Counted from the first letter of the stretch, positions 1-8,747 are shown. The stretch: 64,000 nt of DNA from Hyphomicrobiaceae bacterium (GCA_020638055.1 JACKJH010000002.1:496001-560000); one strand, 5' to 3'. The notes: generated from the letters alone by a model not told the origin. Numbers and translations: made by a program.

Positions 1-64
1 ATGATATTCCATTGCCGTGGATAAATATTTCCTTTCGCGATGCAAGCGCACCGGCCACTCCAAA

Positions 65-607
65 TCAAGAATCATCGAAGTCACTGATAATAAAGCGATG
101 ATAGGCGTCTTCCCTGGCACTGTTCTCGCTCAACGCCCAGCCGCGCACTGAAATACCGGCCTGATGGACGGTTTCAGCACTTCCAGAAACGAGCGGGTGC
201 CACCAGGCCAGATCGCGTCCTTCATCAAGTCTGCGGTATGCACATGTGCGCGGCAACCAATTCAGCGAACGCACGGTTGCCAAGTCGATGCTCAAACAAT
301 CGGGCATCTTGTCATGGCGGTTTGCATAATCAGTACAACGGCATGAACCGATATCTAAAAGTGCGCAGGCAAGTCGGGTCAGATGCACGTCTCCGTTGTC
401 TTCATCTTCCAGTTTGACAAGGCAGCAACGGCCGCAGCCGTCACACAAACTTTCCCATTCAGACTCCGTCATCTCGTCCAGCGTTTTCTCCTGCCAGAAC
501 GGTAATTCAGCCTCATCTTTTTCAATTGTGGTCAACGGGCCCTCGCGGTTGCGTGTATCTGAGGTATAAATAACCACATTCTTATCGAAAATTGAGTCGG
601 AACTCAT
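65..607 (-). CDS. YcgN-family cysteine cluster protein (UPF0260)
   Basis: A 180-residue protein with the motif CDGCGRCC near residues 55-62, followed by a conserved Leu-Glu-Asp-Glu-Asp stretch, further cysteines near residues 81-119 and the ending motif W-H-P-L then SVRGW. This is the pattern of the YcgN/UPF0260 cysteine-cluster family, thought to bind zinc or an Fe-S centre; its biochemical role is unknown. About 35 residues precede the conserved core, so the true start may lie further inside. It stands alone, divergent from the penicillin-binding protein gene across about 157 bp. Family assignment is firm; no function can be given. Confidence 0.85.
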   Translation of the reverse strand: MSSDSIFDKNVVIYTSDTRNREGPLTTIEKDEAELPFWQEKTLDEMTESEWESLCDGCGRCCLVKLEDEDNGDVHLTRLACALLDIGSCRCTDYANRHDKMPDCLSIDLATVRSLNWLPRTCAYRRLDEGRDLAWWHPLVSGSAETVHQAGISVRGWALSENSAREDAYHRFIISDFDDS

Positions 608-764
608 TTAAGCCGTCTTTGCTGAACGCGCCAGCTATGGCAGGAACGCTCTGCATTGACCGTTTTCCTACCCACTTCTAAGTGGACACTTGGGGACGGG
701 CGTCGGCAGCGGCCGGCCGGTTTGAGATGGCAGAACTGCCTAGCCACAACACGGGGCATTTGGT

Positions 765-2954
765 TTGAGCGACTGGTTCTTCAAGGAAGGCGGACGGGAC
801 CGGCTGGTTGACTGGATGAATCTCGATTCCAGGATCGATTCATCGCTTGCTGCGATTCGTGCATGGCTCGGTGACACATGGAACTCCGGATCGAGTTTTT
901 TTGCACGCTTCAAACTAACCGGCTGGCGACGCCTTCTCAATGAGGCCGCCAGCGAAGCGCTCACCCTAGGTGTGGGCGGCCTTGCGCTCATCTACGGGCT
1001 CGCCTTGCCCGCACTCCTGGAATTCGACGAGGGCCGGTTCCTCACAGGTCAGTATTCCGTCAAGTTCCTCGACCGTTACGGGAACGAAATCGGCAAGCGC
1101 GGCATCCTTCATAATGACGCCGTGCCGCTTGAACAAATCCCCGACTACATGATTAAGGCGACCATCGCGACCGAGGACCGCCGGTTCTTTGAACATTACG
1201 GCGTCGACATTCTGGGCACGCTTCGCGCTCTGGTCGAAAACCTGCGCGCAAACGACGTTGTTCAAGGCGGTTCCACCTTGACGCAGCAGCTTGCCAAGAA
1301 CCTTTTCCTGTCGTCAGAACGATCGGTTCAGCGCAAGATCAAGGAAGCTTTCCTGGCATTCCTTCTGGAAAATCGCTTCTCCAAACGCGAGATACTGAAA
1401 TTGTATCTAGACCGCGCCTACATGGGTGGCGGTGCATTCGGTGTCGAGGCGGCCTCGCAGTTCTATTTTGGCAAATCGGTTCGCGACATAAATCTGTCGG
1501 AGGCCGCATTGCTTGCCGGTCTCTATAAGGCACCCACCAAATATGCACCACACGTCAATCTGCCGGCTTCACGTGCGCGCACCAACGAAGTTCTATCCAA
1601 TCTCGTTGAGGCGGGTTTTTATACGTCCGGTCAGGTTCATGCAGCCCGCCTCAGTCCGGCACGCATCGTAGAGAACCGCTCCACCAACAGTCCTGACTGG
1701 TTCCTCGATTGGGCATTTGAAGAAGTACAGCGTCTGGCAAAAGGCAAAGGCCAATATGTTCTGACCGCCAAGACGACAATTGACCTTGGACTGCAACGCG
1801 CTGCGGATGAAGCGTTGGTGTCACGCATTCGCACAACCGGCCGCTCGGTCCGAGCACGCTCGGGCGCTCTAGTCTCGATGGAAACCAATGGCGCCATACG
1901 TGCCATTGTTGGTGGCGTCGACTACGGCGACAGCCAGTTCAACCGCGCAACCACTGCGCGTCGGCAACCCGGTTCGTCGTTCAAGCCTTATGTCTACGCC
2001 GTGGCGCTTGAGAACGGTTACACGCCCCGCAGCCGTGTTCGTGATTCCTCTCGCAGTTGTGGTCGCTGGTCCCCGAAGAATTATTCAGGCGGTGGTGGTT
2101 CTGGCAGATCTTTGTCGCTGACAGAGGCCCTGGCGCGCTCCTTGAACACAGTCGCCGTCGACCTGTCGTTACGACTTGGGCGTGACAAGGTAATGGAGAT
2201 GGTAAATCGGCTTGGCGTCACCGGTATCAGAAAGAGCTGCTCAATGGCGCTAGGCGATGGTGGTGTAACGGTCCTTGAACACACCGGCGGTTTTGCCACC
2301 TTTGCAAATGGCGGCAAGCGCGTTCATCCCTATGCTATCACCGAACTTATCAGCTCCCAGGGCGAAGTCATCTATAGCCACGATCGTGACGAGCCGGAGC
2401 CCGCGCAGGTCGTCAAACGGGAGGTCGCCGAAAGCCTTAACCAGATGCTGCATGCCGTGGTCGAAGAAGGTACTGGAGGGCGAGCTGCTTTGGATTTCAC
2501 AAACGTCGCCGGCAAAACAGGAACGAGTTCCAGCTACCGCGATGCCTGGTTCATGGGTTTTACAGGTTACCTCGTCACTGGCGTGTGGATTGGCAATGAT
2601 GATTTCCGCCCGACCGCTGGCGTAACCGGCGGCTCGCTTCCTGCTCAAATTTGGCAGTCCTACATGTCTGTTGCTCATCCAGACATGGACATCCCCACCA
2701 TTCCGGGCCTTTCGCCACATCCTCGGCAGGTGGAAGAACGCGCGCGACTGGCCGAACTCAAAAGAATTGACCCAGGCCTCTCGGGACCGAAAAAATCCGA
2801 CGCCGAGAAGACCATGCCGCCGATGATGCGAGAAGTTTTGAAGCGAATAGCCGAAGCGTTCCGCAAATCAGGCGGCAGGGATAAAATCGAACCAGCGGAA
2901 CCGCCAGGCCGCCGCGCCAGCGCTCAGCCAATGCCAACGAAGCCAACTCCATAA
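765..2954 (+). CDS. Class A penicillin-binding protein (PBP1A-type)
   Basis: A bifunctional peptidoglycan synthase of 729 residues that polymerises glycan strands from lipid II and cross-links them in the periplasm. A cytoplasmic N-terminus is followed by one membrane segment near residues 68-85. The glycosyltransferase domain (GT51) shows TEDRRFF with Glu137, QGGSTLTQQLAKN and a YLDRAYMGGGAFG segment. The transpeptidase domain has the SxxK motif PGSSFKP (Ser404, Lys407), an S-x-N motif in RSLNTVAV and the KTG triad at Lys584. The start is a TTG with GGGG about nine bases upstream; no better ATG lies before the membrane segment. The C-terminus is Pro- and Lys-rich. It lies 56 bp upstream of the DUF1214/DUF1254 pair and may be co-transcribed with it. 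Confidence 0.95.
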   Translation: MSDWFFKEGGRDRLVDWMNLDSRIDSSLAAIRAWLGDTWNSGSSFFARFKLTGWRRLLNEAASEALTLGVGGLALIYGLALPALLEFDEGRFLTGQYSVKFLDRYGNEIGKRGILHNDAVPLEQIPDYMIKATIATEDRRFFEHYGVDILGTLRALVENLRANDVVQGGSTLTQQLAKNLFLSSERSVQRKIKEAFLAFLLENRFSKREILKLYLDRAYMGGGAFGVEAASQFYFGKSVRDINLSEAALLAGLYKAPTKYAPHVNLPASRARTNEVLSNLVEAGFYTSGQVHAARLSPARIVENRSTNSPDWFLDWAFEEVQRLAKGKGQYVLTAKTTIDLGLQRAADEALVSRIRTTGRSVRARSGALVSMETNGAIRAIVGGVDYGDSQFNRATTARRQPGSSFKPYVYAVALENGYTPRSRVRDSSRSCGRWSPKNYSGGGGSGRSLSLTEALARSLNTVAVDLSLRLGRDKVMEMVNRLGVTGIRKSCSMALGDGGVTVLEHTGGFATFANGGKRVHPYAITELISSQGEVIYSHDRDEPEPAQVVKREVAESLNQMLHAVVEEGTGGRAALDFTNVAGKTGTSSSYRDAWFMGFTGYLVTGVWIGNDDFRPTAGVTGGSLPAQIWQSYMSVAHPDMDIPTIPGLSPHPRQVEERARLAELKRIDPGLSGPKKSDAEKTMPPMMREVLKRIAEAFRKSGGRDKIEPAEPPGRRASAQPMPTKPTP

Positions 2955-3010
2955 GTCAGCAAGAGCAAAAGAGCCCAAATGCCAGCGGCATCCTCTGATC
3001 GGGATCGGGA

Positions 3011-3640
3011 ATGAATTATCAGATCTACAGAGCCAGGCAGCACCTGCGCGGTTGGGTTCGAAAGATTTCCGACTGGGCGCTCTTTCTTGGCATAGTCCTC
3101 ATTGGTGGAATTGGTTCGCACTGGTACATGGTCGAAGCCGGTTCGATGTTTTCCGTCACGCATATTGGGCCATGGGAATCCTGGACGAATGGCGCGCGCG
3201 CCGACACCGACCCCTACACACGGGCGCACTTCGCGCGGCTCGGCATACTGCCGCTCAGTGCTGACATATCCCGCACCTACGTCGCCCGCCAGGATAGCGA
3301 CGGTGATGAACTTTATTCTTCATGCGATTACGCCATCAAAGGGGAGGACTTCGCAGCACGGTGGTGGAGCATCACCGTTTTCGACGGCGACGGCGCACTC
3401 ATTGCCAACCCTTCCGAACGGCATGCCTTTTCGCGCGACACAGTCGCCATCTCCCCGGACGGCAGTTTTGTCATTTCCCTGGCACGAGACGCTCGTCCTG
3501 GAAATTGGCTGCCAACAGGGGGGGCCGGCCGCCTTGCCATCATGCTCGTATTACAGAACGGAAACATCTCGATTGCAGACAACCTGAGCCAGCGAGACGA
3601 TGAAGCACTGCCCGACATTACCAAGGTTAAGTGCCGATGA
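3011..3640 (+). CDS. DUF1214 domain membrane-anchored protein
   Basis: A 209-residue protein with one N-terminal membrane helix (about residues 22-42) and an exported domain. The conserved core WWSITVFD, then DGSFVIS and RPGNWLP (about residues 118-170), is characteristic of DUF1214. The gene ends in an ATGA overlap with the following DUF1254 gene, so the two are translationally coupled. In larger family members DUF1254 and DUF1214 occur fused in one chain; here they are separate adjacent genes, the usual form in Hyphomicrobiales. Function is unknown; an envelope role is an inference from the anchor and from the penicillin-binding protein gene upstream. Confidence 0.85.
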   Translation: MNYQIYRARQHLRGWVRKISDWALFLGIVLIGGIGSHWYMVEAGSMFSVTHIGPWESWTNGARADTDPYTRAHFARLGILPLSADISRTYVARQDSDGDELYSSCDYAIKGEDFAARWWSITVFDGDGALIANPSERHAFSRDTVAISPDGSFVISLARDARPGNWLPTGGAGRLAIMLVLQNGNISIADNLSQRDDEALPDITKVKCR

Positions 3641-4473
3641 AAATTCCAACGCCCAGGAAGCTTCCTGATATACCCAAGCTTCAGGATTTCTCGAAGCTTC
3701 CAGCAGCGATGAAGGAACTGAAGCGCTCACAGCAACCGCGGCTCGATAGATTTTCACAGTTGCCTTGGCTAGAAACGCTACGCAAGTTCCGCATGCCTGC
3801 CAGCATTCCCATCTTCACGCGTCATGCCTCGCCGCCGCGCCCGCCGGAACTCACAGACCAATCACCGGCCCGCCCGCCAACTACAGCCCAGGTCATTTGG
3901 CGCGCGCTGACGAAACCCTTCCGCATGATAAATTGGCGCATTGTGGCTGCGGCTCTTTGCGGTGTGGGGATCTTGCACATTGTCGCGACGCTGGCCGCCC
4001 CTCACCTTGCAATCGCCACTGCATTTAATCGCCTGGAACGCATACTTCCCGCAAACCGCATCGTGGTTCTTCCCGAACTGTCGTCGGAAACCCAGCCCCT
4101 CCCATTCATGAGCCCCGCATTGCGCTATGCAATGTGCAGGTTCGACACCACGAAAAGCACGATAGAAGTAGCCGTCGAATTAAGCATCGCCGGCTCTAGC
4201 CTTACAATTTATTCCACTGAAGGGGAGGCGATCTATACCGCCGCGGAATCCGAGGTTGCCCAGCACCGCGTACTCATCATTCCCGATGACGGCCGTTTTC
4301 TTGGTTTGACACCGGAAGCACTCGGCAAGCAAAGCGCTACCGTTTCCTCGGCAACGTTGCACGCACAGCGCGGAATTGTTGTTTATGCAGTTCCACGGCG
4401 TGGAGCCGCCTATAACGCCGCAACCCAGCAACAACTTGACGCTGCGGTCTGCCAACCCAGCCAATCGTCGTAA
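3637..4473 (+). CDS. DUF1254 domain membrane-anchored protein
   Basis: Translated from the ATG at 3637, which overlaps the stop of the DUF1214 gene as ATGA; a GTG two codons earlier is also in frame. The product is 278 residues. The first 95 or so are Pro-, Lys- and Arg-rich with a degenerate repeated pattern of Lys-Leu-Pro, then comes a membrane helix near residues 107-125, then a domain resembling the short bacterial DUF1254 proteins, containing NRIVVLPEL and a segment ending PRRGAA. The cytoplasmic extension is longer than I would expect for this family. It is the partner of the preceding gene; function is unknown. Confidence 0.75.
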   Translation: MKIPTPRKLPDIPKLQDFSKLPAAMKELKRSQQPRLDRFSQLPWLETLRKFRMPASIPIFTRHASPPRPPELTDQSPARPPTTAQVIWRALTKPFRMINWRIVAAALCGVGILHIVATLAAPHLAIATAFNRLERILPANRIVVLPELSSETQPLPFMSPALRYAMCRFDTTKSTIEVAVELSIAGSSLTIYSTEGEAIYTAAESEVAQHRVLIIPDDGRFLGLTPEALGKQSATVSSATLHAQRGIVVYAVPRRGAAYNAATQQQLDAAVCQPSQSS

Positions 4474-4700
4474 TCCGGCATTATCTGCTGCTGCAACAGT
4501 TGCGCAGCATTCGGGTCCATTGGGCTTTTATAGAGCAGTCATTTCGCCACATCGCAGCCGGATGGCCTTGTTGTGTCAAGGAACGGTGCGTCCAGCCCTT
4601 GCAATTTGCCCGGCTCTAATTTCAGCACCACCGACACGCCAGAATTCGAAAACCTGTGCTCCATCGGAAGAATAGAGGACGAGGTCAAGAGTGTCAGGCG

Positions 4701-4889
4701 CTAATCAGGTAGTTCGATCCGATCGCGTTCAACGATGCAAGACTCTTTTGTCTCGCTGCCATCGTCATTCCAACGCTGGTAACGCACACCAGGAAAAATT
4801 ACGATTTCTGCGGACCCTACGAAATTCACGCGCGACGCTACATCACAGGATTTTGCAGCATGTGCATTGAAGTCGAGTATGAGTGCCAT
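4701..4889 (-). CDS. Small conserved-looking hypothetical protein
   Basis: A 62-residue frame starting at ATG 4889 with GGGGA about six bases upstream. It contains the block SAEIVIFPGVRYQRW, which reads like the core of small Hyphomicrobiales proteins of unknown function. A longer frame starting at 4958 has a low-complexity Arg/Ser start and no convincing ribosome site. The 227 bp beyond its end (4474-4700) contain two short protein-like minus-strand frames that stop quickly and could be decayed coding sequence, but I cannot assign them. The call rests on the start site and the composition of the peptide. Confidence 0.5.
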   Translation of the reverse strand: MALILDFNAHAAKSCDVASRVNFVGSAEIVIFPGVRYQRWNDDGSETKESCIVERDRIELPD

Positions 4890-5035
4890 AACCGTCCCCG
4901 CTGAGTGTTCCGACCTGCGTCTCCTCGGGCTGCTTGATTTTGATTCTCTGCCCACCACTCTTAGTTGGCAGCCGCAATCGCTAATGAAAAGTTAATAAAT
5001 GCATCCGCTCGTGTATGGAACATTTGGTGTGGCAA

Positions 5036-5389
5036 TCATGCGTCTGGCGGTTGCAGCCACCCCTCAAGGAAACAACGCCCCTCGCGGTCTTCAACTTCAA
5101 CAATCCAAAGATCGGGATCAAACTCAGCTTCACGCTCCAGCAGGTAATCAATGTCGCGCTCGCAGGCAGCCGCTTTGGACGTCAAGGCAATCCATTTGCG
5201 CTCTTGCTCGGCACCATCGAGCCCGGCGGGTGCCGGTCCAAAGGCTCGTGCCGTCCGGTCCTGCGCAACGACTTTGATGTATATGGCACCAGCATCATCA
5301 TCGCCATGGCGCACGACAACAGCATGGGCACCCTGGGTGGCAACTGCACGCAGGTAGGCCTTCACCCAAATATCGGAGCGCAATCGCAT
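5036..5389 (-). CDS. DUF1491 family protein
   Basis: A 117-residue protein starting MRLRSDIWVKAYLR, with GAIYIKV near residues 35-41, an RDIDYLLEREAEFDPDLW segment near residues 78-95 and a terminal LEG motif. This order is typical of DUF1491, a small alphaproteobacterial family of unknown function. The family commonly sits next to a peptidoglycan-binding-domain gene, as here, though two hairpin repeats (5625-5788) separate the two genes. No signal peptide or membrane segment is visible, so it is probably cytoplasmic. Confidence 0.85.
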   Translation of the reverse strand: MRLRSDIWVKAYLRAVATQGAHAVVVRHGDDDAGAIYIKVVAQDRTARAFGPAPAGLDGAEQERKWIALTSKAAACERDIDYLLEREAEFDPDLWIVEVEDREGRCFLEGWLQPPDA

Positions 5390-5455
5390 AGCTTCGCCTG
5401 CAACGTCGGCTTTGTTGCCTTCAATCGTGCTGACGCTGGATCGTGTTTGAAGTTT

Positions 5456-5510
5456 GAAGCATGTATTTCAAGCTGAACCGCGTCACACTTCAGCTCAACA
5501 TGCTCTGGAT
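5456..5510. repeat. Single hairpin of the C-b repeat type
   Basis: A palindrome with arms AGCATGT / ACATGCT and the middle GCTGAACCGCGTcACACTTCAGC. It is a degenerate solo copy of the second half of the repeats at 41981-42087 and 49597-49703, found here without the first hairpin. It lies just upstream of DUF1491 on the minus strand. The AT-rich stretch to 5624 holds no gene. Confidence 0.65.
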
Positions 5511-5624
5511 TTTTTGTGGTCGACAAACGTTATAGTCAATTTGCCGGAGCCTGGCTCTTGACGTCAAACAAATTGCAACCTGGGCAGTTCCGTAACTGTA
5601 TAGATTGTATTTGTAAAATCAGCC

Positions 5625-5701
5625 TAGTGTGGCGTCGCGCCATAGTTGATCGATGTTGCGGCACGCTGGGTATCAACGAAGGCGCGATAAACGCCACACT
5701 A
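5625..5701 (+). repeat. Palindromic repeat F, copy 1
   Basis: A 77-bp element beginning TAGTGTGGCG and ending CGCCACACTA, with inner arms around the loop TTGCGGCACGCTGGG. A reverse-complement copy at 39083-39159 differs at only about three positions. It is always followed after 15 bp by repeat G (here at 5717), so F and G behave as one two-hairpin unit. No open frame of note lies within it. Confidence 0.85.
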
Positions 5702-5716
5702 AGTTCATGATTTTGC

Positions 5717-5788
5717 TAGTGGCCTTCATGTCGCGCCAAAATCGCAGCGGCGGCGGCTATGTTTCGATTTTGGCGCGACAGGCCACTA
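5717..5788 (+). repeat. Palindromic repeat G, copy 1
   Basis: A 72-bp hairpin element beginning TAGTGGCC and ending GGCCACTA; the arms contain GTCGCGCCAAAAT and its complement. The second copy lies in inverted orientation at 38995-39067. Read on the minus strand, the terminal TAG is the amber stop codon of the peptidoglycan-binding protein gene, so the element abuts that coding region exactly. Confidence 0.85.
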
Positions 5789-6496
5789 GCGGGCTGCGAC
5801 GTTTTCAAAGACGCCGAGCCGCGTAAACTCCGCCACGAGAAGCCCAGAAATTCTTCCGCTTTCTGGTATTTTGTGATCCCTTTCAAACGCCCTGATCGCT
5901 GCCGATGTCGCTTGCCCCATCACACCATCTACTGCGCCAGGGCGGTAGTTGAGCAACGATAAAGACCGCTGCACGGTCCGCACAATTTCGGCTGATTCCG
6001 CTGTCGGCGCTGAGGTTGTACTGGCATTCTCCACGGGGCCACCCCGCAGTGCGTCGCGCAGCCCCACCGATGGCCGCGCCGTCACCATCAAACCGCGATC
6101 GTGTTCAAACGCCATGATAGCCGCTCTTGTGACGCTATCCAGCTTGCCAGCAGTATTGCCAAGCACATATCCGCGTTTTGCAAGTTCCGTTTGAATGTCA
6201 GCGACCAACTCCGCCTCGCTTTGAGCGCTCGTTTTGCCAGGCTGCGTATCAGTTGTCGTTGCCACCGAAATGGATGCAATTGGGTCGCCAGATTTCACAC
6301 TGGACGTTTCAAGGTCGTCTAGCGAATTTGAATGCGTGCCTGGCAGGTGCGACAACCCGCGATAATTCAGATCGCTTCGTGGCCGGCCGTCGTTTGGCTG
6401 CAAGAGCAACAAATTGACGAGAACCGATACCGCGATCAGACCCGACGCCATCACCCCCAACCTGATCTGCCCTGCTGTCATCGCTGGTGTGTCCAT
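5786..6496 (-). CDS. Peptidoglycan-binding domain protein
   Basis: A 236-residue protein with an N-terminal membrane anchor (about residues 12-32), a Ser/Thr-rich linker and two PG_binding_1-like repeats. The first is near residues 97-140 (VADIQTELAKRGYVLG then TRAAIMAFE), the second near residues 170-215 (VQRSLSLLNYRPGAVDG then TSAAIRAFERDH). It probably sits at the inner membrane and touches the cell wall. No catalytic domain is present. Its stop codon is the TAG at the end of repeat G, so the last residues may have been trimmed or changed when the repeat arrived. Confidence 0.85.
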   Translation of the reverse strand: MDTPAMTAGQIRLGVMASGLIAVSVLVNLLLLQPNDGRPRSDLNYRGLSHLPGTHSNSLDDLETSSVKSGDPIASISVATTTDTQPGKTSAQSEAELVADIQTELAKRGYVLGNTAGKLDSVTRAAIMAFEHDRGLMVTARPSVGLRDALRGGPVENASTTSAPTAESAEIVRTVQRSLSLLNYRPGAVDGVMGQATSAAIRAFERDHKIPESGRISGLLVAEFTRLGVFENVAAR

Positions 6497-6721
6497 CCCT
6501 ATTAATTGCTTCGCGAATTATCGAGCCCCCGCGTGAACGCTTCGTTAACTGTATCGACACTTGTGCAATGGAGCTGCCAACCAGGTTCGCGGGGCGCTTC
6601 TCGATTAGATAAAATTTGTCCAAATTTTGCGGAGAAGTTTACGTGCGTTGAAAAGTAAACCTTCAAGGTAAACCGGTAGGGTTAGCCTCACGAAATTTGC
6701 GGCCTGCCCGGAGTAACCCCG

Positions 6722-7120
6722 ATGCTTTCATTTCGCTCAGTTGTGCTGCTGGGTGCAGCGATCTATCTGCTGCCGAAGGATCCCGCACGCCAACAGCAGT
6801 TGGAATCGGCAATCCACAACGCCTACAACTATTCAACCACAGTTTGCGATCGCCAGCCTGAGGCGTGCGCCAAGGCAGGCGAAATCTATGAAGACCTCAA
6901 GGCCAAAGCAATTTTTGGTGCAGGGCTCATCTATACAATTGCTGTCGGTCAGGGCGAACCTAATGGAAGTCCGGCAGATCATGGATACACAGGCAAGCCC
7001 GCAAAGACGGCCCCCCCACCTACGCTGCGTTGGGATGGTACGCCAAGGCGCCAGACAACGGCATGGCAGGGCACATTGACGTCTTCGGATCTTTCCCCCG
7101 ACTGGCGCGGCAATCACTAG
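6722..7120 (+). CDS. DUF5330 family protein
   Basis: A 132-residue protein: a short hydrophobic N-terminus (VVLLGAAIYLLP), two cysteines (VCDRQPEACAKA, about residues 41-52) and a Pro/Thr-rich tail. This matches DUF5330, a small family found beside sufE in Hyphomicrobiales. The cysteine pair and export-like N-terminus suggest an envelope protein, but function is unknown. The amber stop (7118-7120) is contributed by the first bases of repeat B. About 225 bp separate it from the divergent peptidoglycan-binding gene; that gap holds both promoters and no gene. Confidence 0.8.
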   Translation: MLSFRSVVLLGAAIYLLPKDPARQQQLESAIHNAYNYSTTVCDRQPEACAKAGEIYEDLKAKAIFGAGLIYTIAVGQGEPNGSPADHGYTGKPAKTAPPPTLRWDGTPRRQTTAWQGTLTSSDLSPDWRGNH

Positions 7121-7180
7121 AGCATTTTCCGACGAAGTGGACGCCGGTTTGTCGAAAGAAAATGCGACCAAACCAAAAAG
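7117..7180 (-). repeat. Hairpin repeat B, copy 1
   Basis: Begins CTAGAGCATTTTCCGACGAA and closes with a TCG...GAAAATGC arm, followed by GACCAAAC. Four further copies lie at 10819-10880, 37869-37931, 37931-37993 and 61476-61537, in the opposite orientation. Its TAG supplies the stop of the DUF5330 gene. The 7181-7316 stretch after it has no gene. Confidence 0.85.
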
Positions 7181-7316
7181 TTAGAGCGCGGGGCAGGTTT
7201 TGTCGCCGTCCATTTGGTGGTGATTGTTCTGTCCTGCCAAAAAGCCACATCGGCCAGACCCGGTTTCACCGTTCCAGCGGTTGCCTCCTTATGCCTTGCG
7301 TCCTATGTCAGGATTA

Positions 7317-7385
7317 GAGCGTTTCAGACCTAGAGCGCATTCCGATCCGATGGAATCGGATCAGCGCTCTAGGTCTGAAACGCTC
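7317..7385. repeat. Nested palindrome, repeat A copy 1
   Basis: Perfect 22-bp inverted arms (7317-7338 and 7364-7385) enclose a second inverted repeat, GATCCGAT / ATCGGATC. The inner part is the repeat A unit (AGAGCGC ... GCGCTCT) seen at 10776, 13139, 37827 and 61437. Here it carries extra matching flanks (CGTTTCAGACCT). It ends nine bases before the sufE ribosome-binding site and could form a terminator-like or insulating hairpin in the DUF5330-sufE transcript. Confidence 0.85.
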
Positions 7386-7408
7386 CAAAGCAACGGAGGC
7401 CACGTACC

Positions 7409-7828
7409 GTGACGACACTTTCTGAGATCCGCGACGATTTCGCCCTGCTTGACGACTGGGAAGATCGCTACCGTTACGTCATCGAACTCGGCCGGCAGCT
7501 ACCGCAATTTCCCGAAGAGTTTCGCAACGACGAAAACAAGGTGCGCGGTTGTGCAAGCCAGGTCTGGATTGCTACGCGCTCAACTGAGGAAAACGGCCAA
7601 ACCCGCCTTCATTTCGAAGGCGACAGCGATGCACACATCGTGCGTGGCCTGATTGCCATCGTATTTGCACTTTACCAGGACGCGACACCGTCGGAGATTT
7701 TGCAAGGCGACGCACAAGCCGTATTTACCGAATTGGGCTTGGCTGAGCACCTCACGCAACAGCGCTCCAACGGCCTGGCGTCGATGATTGCCCGCATTCG
7801 TAACGATGCAACTGTCGCGGCCAATTGA
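7409..7828 (+). CDS. sufE: SufE family sulfur acceptor
   Basis: A 139-residue SufE-like protein that takes persulfide from a SufS-type cysteine desulfurase during Fe-S cluster assembly. The catalytic Cys48 lies in KVRGCASQVW, preceded by RYRYVIELGRQLP; the fold continues with HIVRGLIAIVFALYQ. The length is normal for the family. The start is GTG at 7409 with CGGAGG about ten bases upstream. It lies downstream of a strong palindrome rather than in a suf operon, so it is probably transcribed alone. Confidence 0.92.
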   Translation: MTTLSEIRDDFALLDDWEDRYRYVIELGRQLPQFPEEFRNDENKVRGCASQVWIATRSTEENGQTRLHFEGDSDAHIVRGLIAIVFALYQDATPSEILQGDAQAVFTELGLAEHLTQQRSNGLASMIARIRNDATVAAN

Positions 7829-7832
7829 AAAG

Positions 7833-8747
7833 CTACGTGTCGTTATCCTCCAAAGAGGATGCCATCACCTTCTCTGGCCGGTATCCTTCAGCGCCCCAAT
7901 GAAGAACGCGCGCGGGCCCGGTCGGGCGGGAACCTTCGCCTGCATTTTGCCGATCAATCCCATAGTGCCTGGCCAGCGCTGAAAGCGCGACTTGCAAAAC
8001 GATCTTGCCGGAGCGCTGTGGCCACCCGGAAGCCTTTTCCAGTTGTTCCAGGCCCTTGAGGTGGCAACACACATCCACCAGAACGCTGGCCAATTCCGTA
8101 CCGACAGCACCAAGTGCCAACGATACCCGTTCTCGCGCAGCCAACGCCCGCTCACTAATGTCCAGCGCTGCATGTGCGCCAGCACTGCCTTGCGCTTCAC
8201 CCGTCGCCGCTCGCTGCCAATTGACGGTAAGCCGCGGCATGAGCTGGGCCATTTCGAAGTCCCTGCGGAGGCGTTCACCTGCGTGGAATTGAGGCTCGCT
8301 AATGAGGCTCGCACCTGATTTGTCACGTCTTCGGTAAAGCCATGCCAGAGGACTTTCTCGAACTGATTCCAAAGGTCCGTTTTTGCCTGTGGCCGGTTTG
8401 TGCGCGCCTTCCTTTTTTGCACCCTTTGACACCCGATCCGATACATCCCCGTTCCTTCCCTGAGCAGCCGTCAGCTGCGCAGCTAGATGTTTTCGTCCCG
8501 ACGCGCTGATCCGCCAACGTCGATCCAACGAGCTCTGCTCGACCAGTCCTGCGGCTCTCACCCGCTCCCAGATGTCCAATGGAACATGCTGGATCACGTC
8601 GGGTGCCTTTTCCGACCCACCGAGCACGCGAATAACGCGCTCGCCTTCGGTATCAGGCTCGTATTCCGCGAATGCGTGCACGCGCGAAAGCGCTTTCAGC
8701 AGGCGAACCAACGTCCGCCCGCCGTGTTTGGCTTCAGATGTCGTCAT
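7833..8747 (-). CDS. DUF6456 domain protein
   Basis: A 304-residue protein started at ATG 8747, which overlaps the stop of the upstream DnaA-like gene as ATGA, so the pair is coupled. The N-terminal half has a winged-helix-like segment (VRAAGLVEQSSLDRRWRIS). The C-terminal third (about residues 150-285) carries the DUF6456 pattern: RESPLAWLYRR, AGERLRRDFE and VCCHLKGLEQLE, then a GKIVLQVALSALARHYG block. It looks like a DNA-binding or regulatory protein; no function is established. It ends four bases from sufE on the other strand, a tight convergent arrangement. Confidence 0.82.
   Translation of the reverse strand: MTTSEAKHGGRTLVRLLKALSRVHAFAEYEPDTEGERVIRVLGGSEKAPDVIQHVPLDIWERVRAAGLVEQSSLDRRWRISASGRKHLAAQLTAAQGRNGDVSDRVSKGAKKEGAHKPATGKNGPLESVRESPLAWLYRRRDKSGASLISEPQFHAGERLRRDFEMAQLMPRLTVNWQRAATGEAQGSAGAHAALDISERALAARERVSLALGAVGTELASVLVDVCCHLKGLEQLEKASGWPQRSGKIVLQVALSALARHYGIDRQNAGEGSRPTGPARVLHWGAEGYRPEKVMASSLEDNDT

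Noticed and set aside
2924..3229. A 101-codon minus-strand frame opposite the DUF1214 gene.
   Set aside because: It overlaps a well-supported gene on the other strand and has no recognisable motif.
7117..7385. A CRISPR array or phage attachment site at the repeated hairpins.
   Set aside because: Repeats are palindromic, unevenly spaced and dispersed across the window, without unique spacers, integrase genes or att-like direct repeats.
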